The notes beneath the pieces are model-generated. The model saw only the letters and a list, made by a program, of their open reading frames with translations, did no database searches and was not told the origin of the DNA. DNA of 12,452 bases from UBA1724 sp016302315. Its GTDB lineage: Bacteria > Verrucomicrobiota > Lentisphaeria > Oligosphaerales > Oligosphaeraceae. A program made the translations under genes and the position numbers. Positions within the stretch are counted from its first letter, which is position 1, and every line of letters starts with the position of its first letter. The stretch lies in assembly GCA_016302315.1 (NCBI GenBank), contig JAEDNW010000073.1, positions 1 through 12,452 of the forward strand, written 5' to 3'. Positions 10,774 to 12,452 of the stretch are shown one piece after another.

Positions 10774-12452
10774 ATGGGCCTGCCAGATGATTCCATCCGA
10801 AACATCGGCATCATCGCCCACATTGACGCGGGAAAGACCACGCTGACGGAGCGCATCCTCCACGAAACCGGAGAACTGAAGGTCTGCGGCGCAGTGGAGG
10901 AGGGCAACACCGTCAGCGACTACCTCCTACAGGAGCGGGAACGGGGCATCTCCATCGTGAGCGCCGCCGTCACCTGCCCCTGGAAAGGCCGTCAATACAC
11001 CATCCTGGATACGCCGGGGCACATCGACTTCACCGCCGAGGTGGAGCGCTCCCTGCGGGTCATGGACGGCGCCGTGGCGGTCTTCTGCGCCCTCCGCGGT
11101 GTGCAGGCCCAGTCCGAAATGGTCTGGCGCCGCGCCCGGGGGTATGCCCTTCCCGGGCTGGCCTTCATCAGCAAGCTGGACCGGGAAGGGGCGGATTTCC
11201 ACGCCACCCTCTCCCAGATGCGGCGGCTCTTCGCCCCCGTGCGCCCCGTCCCCCTCATGCTGCCCCTCCCCGACGAGGAGGGGAGGACGGCGTGCCTCCT
11301 GGATCTGCTGGAGGGAAAACCCGTGGGATTCCCCCCCGTGGCCCCTCCCGACGAGGTGGAATTGCAACTCTGGGACGGACGACGCGCCCTCCTGGAGACG
11401 CTGGCCGAGATGGATGATTCCCTCCTGGGGGATTATCTGGAGGGCCGGACGCCTCCCCTGGAGCGGATGCGGGCCGTCCTGCGCCGCGCCACCCTGGAGA
11501 ACCGGATTGTCCCCGTTCTCTGCGGCTCCGCGAAGGCCGGCTGGGGCGTCCCCCAGCTGCTGGACGCGGTGGGGGACTTCCTTCCCTCCCCCAGGGAACG
11601 GCTGCAAAGCCCCGGCGGCAGGAAATGCTTCTCCATCTCCCTGGAAAAGCTGGCCTCCCCCCAGGGAAAGGCCTTTGCGGTGATGTCCGTGGTCAAGACG
11701 GTCCGTGCCCCGTGGCCCGGCGACTACGTGGCGGTCCGCCTCTACAGCGGCTGCCTCCATCCTGGTGACCTCCTGGTGAATGTGAACCGGGGCATCTCCT
11801 GGCGGGTGGGCGCCCTCTGGCGCCTGTGCGCGGACCAGGTCCAGGAAATCCCCGAGGCCAATGCCGGCGAGGTGGTTGGCCTGGCGGCCTCGCCCCAGGA
11901 GCCCATCCCCCCCTTCCGGGCCGGGGATACCCTCACCCAGGAAGGGGCGCCGCCCCTCCGCCTGGCGAAAATGCGCTTTCCCGAACCCGTCCTCTCCCTG
12001 GTGCTGGAAGCCCTGGGACCCGAGGAACGCCTCCGGCTCCCCCAGGCCCTCGACGCCCTGGCGGAGGAAGACCCCACACTCCGGTGGAAACACGGCCCCA
12101 ACGACGGACAGTGCACCCTCTCCGGACTGGGGGAACTCCATCTCCAGGTGGCCAGGGACAGGCTCCTCACCGAACACCGCGTCCGCACCAGGGCGGGAAC
12201 CCCGCTGGTGGCCTACAGGATCACCGTCGGCAACACCGCCGACCTCCAACGGGAGTTCCGGAGAGTCCTCTCCCCCTCCCTCACCGTCCAGGCGAGGGTA
12301 CACATCCGATTTGAGCCGCTGCCCCCAGACAGCGGCGCACAACTGGAGTTCCCTGCGGAACTGCCAGGCCTGCCCCCCGAAACCCTCTCGGCCGTGCGGC
12401 AGGCAGTCAACGAATTCGTCCAGGGCGAAAACCCCTCGGGCTATCCCCTGAC
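10774..12452 (+). CDS. divergent EF-G-family translational GTPase (3' end outside the window)
   Basis: I translated this frame directly; it is open for 559 codons to the window edge (full EF-G is ~690-700). GTPase motifs: G1 AHIDAGKTT (15-23), switch I QERERGISI, G3 DTPGH (79-83), and G4 SKLD (133-136) where EF-G has NKMD. VERSLRVMDGAVAVFCALRGVQAQSEMVW, which spans residues 90-118, is EF-G-like. Domain III shows SGLGELHL (450-457) and domain IV begins after VAYR (479-482). The glycine-rich QSGGRGQYGHV segment of domain IV is missing, replaced by a sequence like LSPSLTVQA, before a recognisable FEPLPP...GYPL. It occupies the usual fusA slot after rpsG, but 237 nt away. Its codon use (CTC, CCC, GGG, AGG, CGG) is unlike rpsL/rpsG. 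I therefore favour an EF-G paralogue over the main elongation factor. Tet(M)-type protection proteins, RF3 and LepA fit less well. The start at 10774 gives a normal EF-G N-terminus; no Shine-Dalgarno is seen. Confidence 0.9.
   Translation, partial: MGLPDDSIRNIGIIAHIDAGKTTLTERILHETGELKVCGAVEEGNTVSDYLLQERERGISIVSAAVTCPWKGRQYTILDTPGHIDFTAEVERSLRVMDGAVAVFCALRGVQAQSEMVWRRARGYALPGLAFISKLDREGADFHATLSQMRRLFAPVRPVPLMLPLPDEEGRTACLLDLLEGKPVGFPPVAPPDEVELQLWDGRRALLETLAEMDDSLLGDYLEGRTPPLERMRAVLRRATLENRIVPVLCGSAKAGWGVPQLLDAVGDFLPSPRERLQSPGGRKCFSISLEKLASPQGKAFAVMSVVKTVRAPWPGDYVAVRLYSGCLHPGDLLVNVNRGISWRVGALWRLCADQVQEIPEANAGEVVGLAASPQEPIPPFRAGDTLTQEGAPPLRLAKMRFPEPVLSLVLEALGPEERLRLPQALDALAEEDPTLRWKHGPNDGQCTLSGLGELHLQVARDRLLTEHRVRTRAGTPLVAYRITVGNTADLQREFRRVLSPSLTVQARVHIRFEPLPPDSGAQLEFPAELPGLPPETLSAVRQAVNEFVQGENPSGYPL

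Noticed and set aside
10927..12342. 471-codon minus-strand open frame over the EF-G-like gene
   Set aside because: The plus-strand frame carries all GTPase and EF-G motifs without a stop; the antisense frame has none.
10774..12452. Tet(M)/Tet(O)-type ribosomal protection protein
   Set aside because: Switch and G-domain sequence (VERSLRVMDGAVAVFCA, SAAVT) follow EF-G, not the Tet(M) pattern, although the domain IV tip is divergent.

Overview
This is a GC-rich bacterial chromosome segment dominated by housekeeping genes for translation and DNA repair. The exception is the first ~2.6 kb, which carries less conserved envelope and secreted proteins. The source is probably a member of the PVC superphylum (Lentisphaerota/Verrucomicrobiota-like). 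That is a low-confidence inference from the secreted DEP-motif TIM-barrel protein, the scarcity of Shine-Dalgarno motifs and the overall protein style; no rRNA gene is present to confirm it.

Layout. Positions 1-231 hold the 3' end of a gene whose product ends in Lys/Pro/Ala repeats. Positions 345-1577 encode a secreted glycoside-hydrolase-like protein, and 1786-2589 a membrane-anchored coiled-coil protein of unknown function. A tRNA-Arg(CCG) with encoded CCA and its own terminator follows at 2709-2831. Next is an AT-rich island with a near-perfect 25-bp inverted repeat (2947-2971). On the minus strand, uvrA (8273-5397), prfC (5384-3777) and tlyA (3767-3024) form a tight cluster with gaps of 12 and 9 nt: excision repair, release-factor recycling and rRNA 2'-O-methylation. 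A 385-nt divergent regulatory region (8274-8658) separates uvrA from a small Lys/Cys-rich protein gene (8659-8868), which has a recognisable promoter, a structured leader, a Shine-Dalgarno and a strong terminator. An ArfB-type ribosome-rescue hydrolase follows (9055-9477). The start of a str operon comes next: rpsL (9630-10031) and rpsG (10069-10536). After a 237-nt hairpin-rich spacer comes a divergent EF-G-family GTPase (from 10774, cut by the window end), where fusA normally lies.

Functionally, RF3 (prfC), ArfB, S12, S7, TlyA and the EF-G-like factor all act on the ribosome, so most of the window concerns translation accuracy, termination and rescue. The most notable points are: (i) S12 carries Arg at position 88, where Lys is usual and where K88R is a classic streptomycin-resistance change; (ii) the EF-G-like protein in the fusA position has SKLD instead of NKxD, lacks the glycine-rich domain IV segment, and has codon usage unlike rpsL/rpsG; (iii) the spacer before it can form competing GC hairpins; (iv) the small Cys/Lys-rich protein has every sign of high expression but no function I can name. 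I saw no mobile element, CRISPR array or phage gene.
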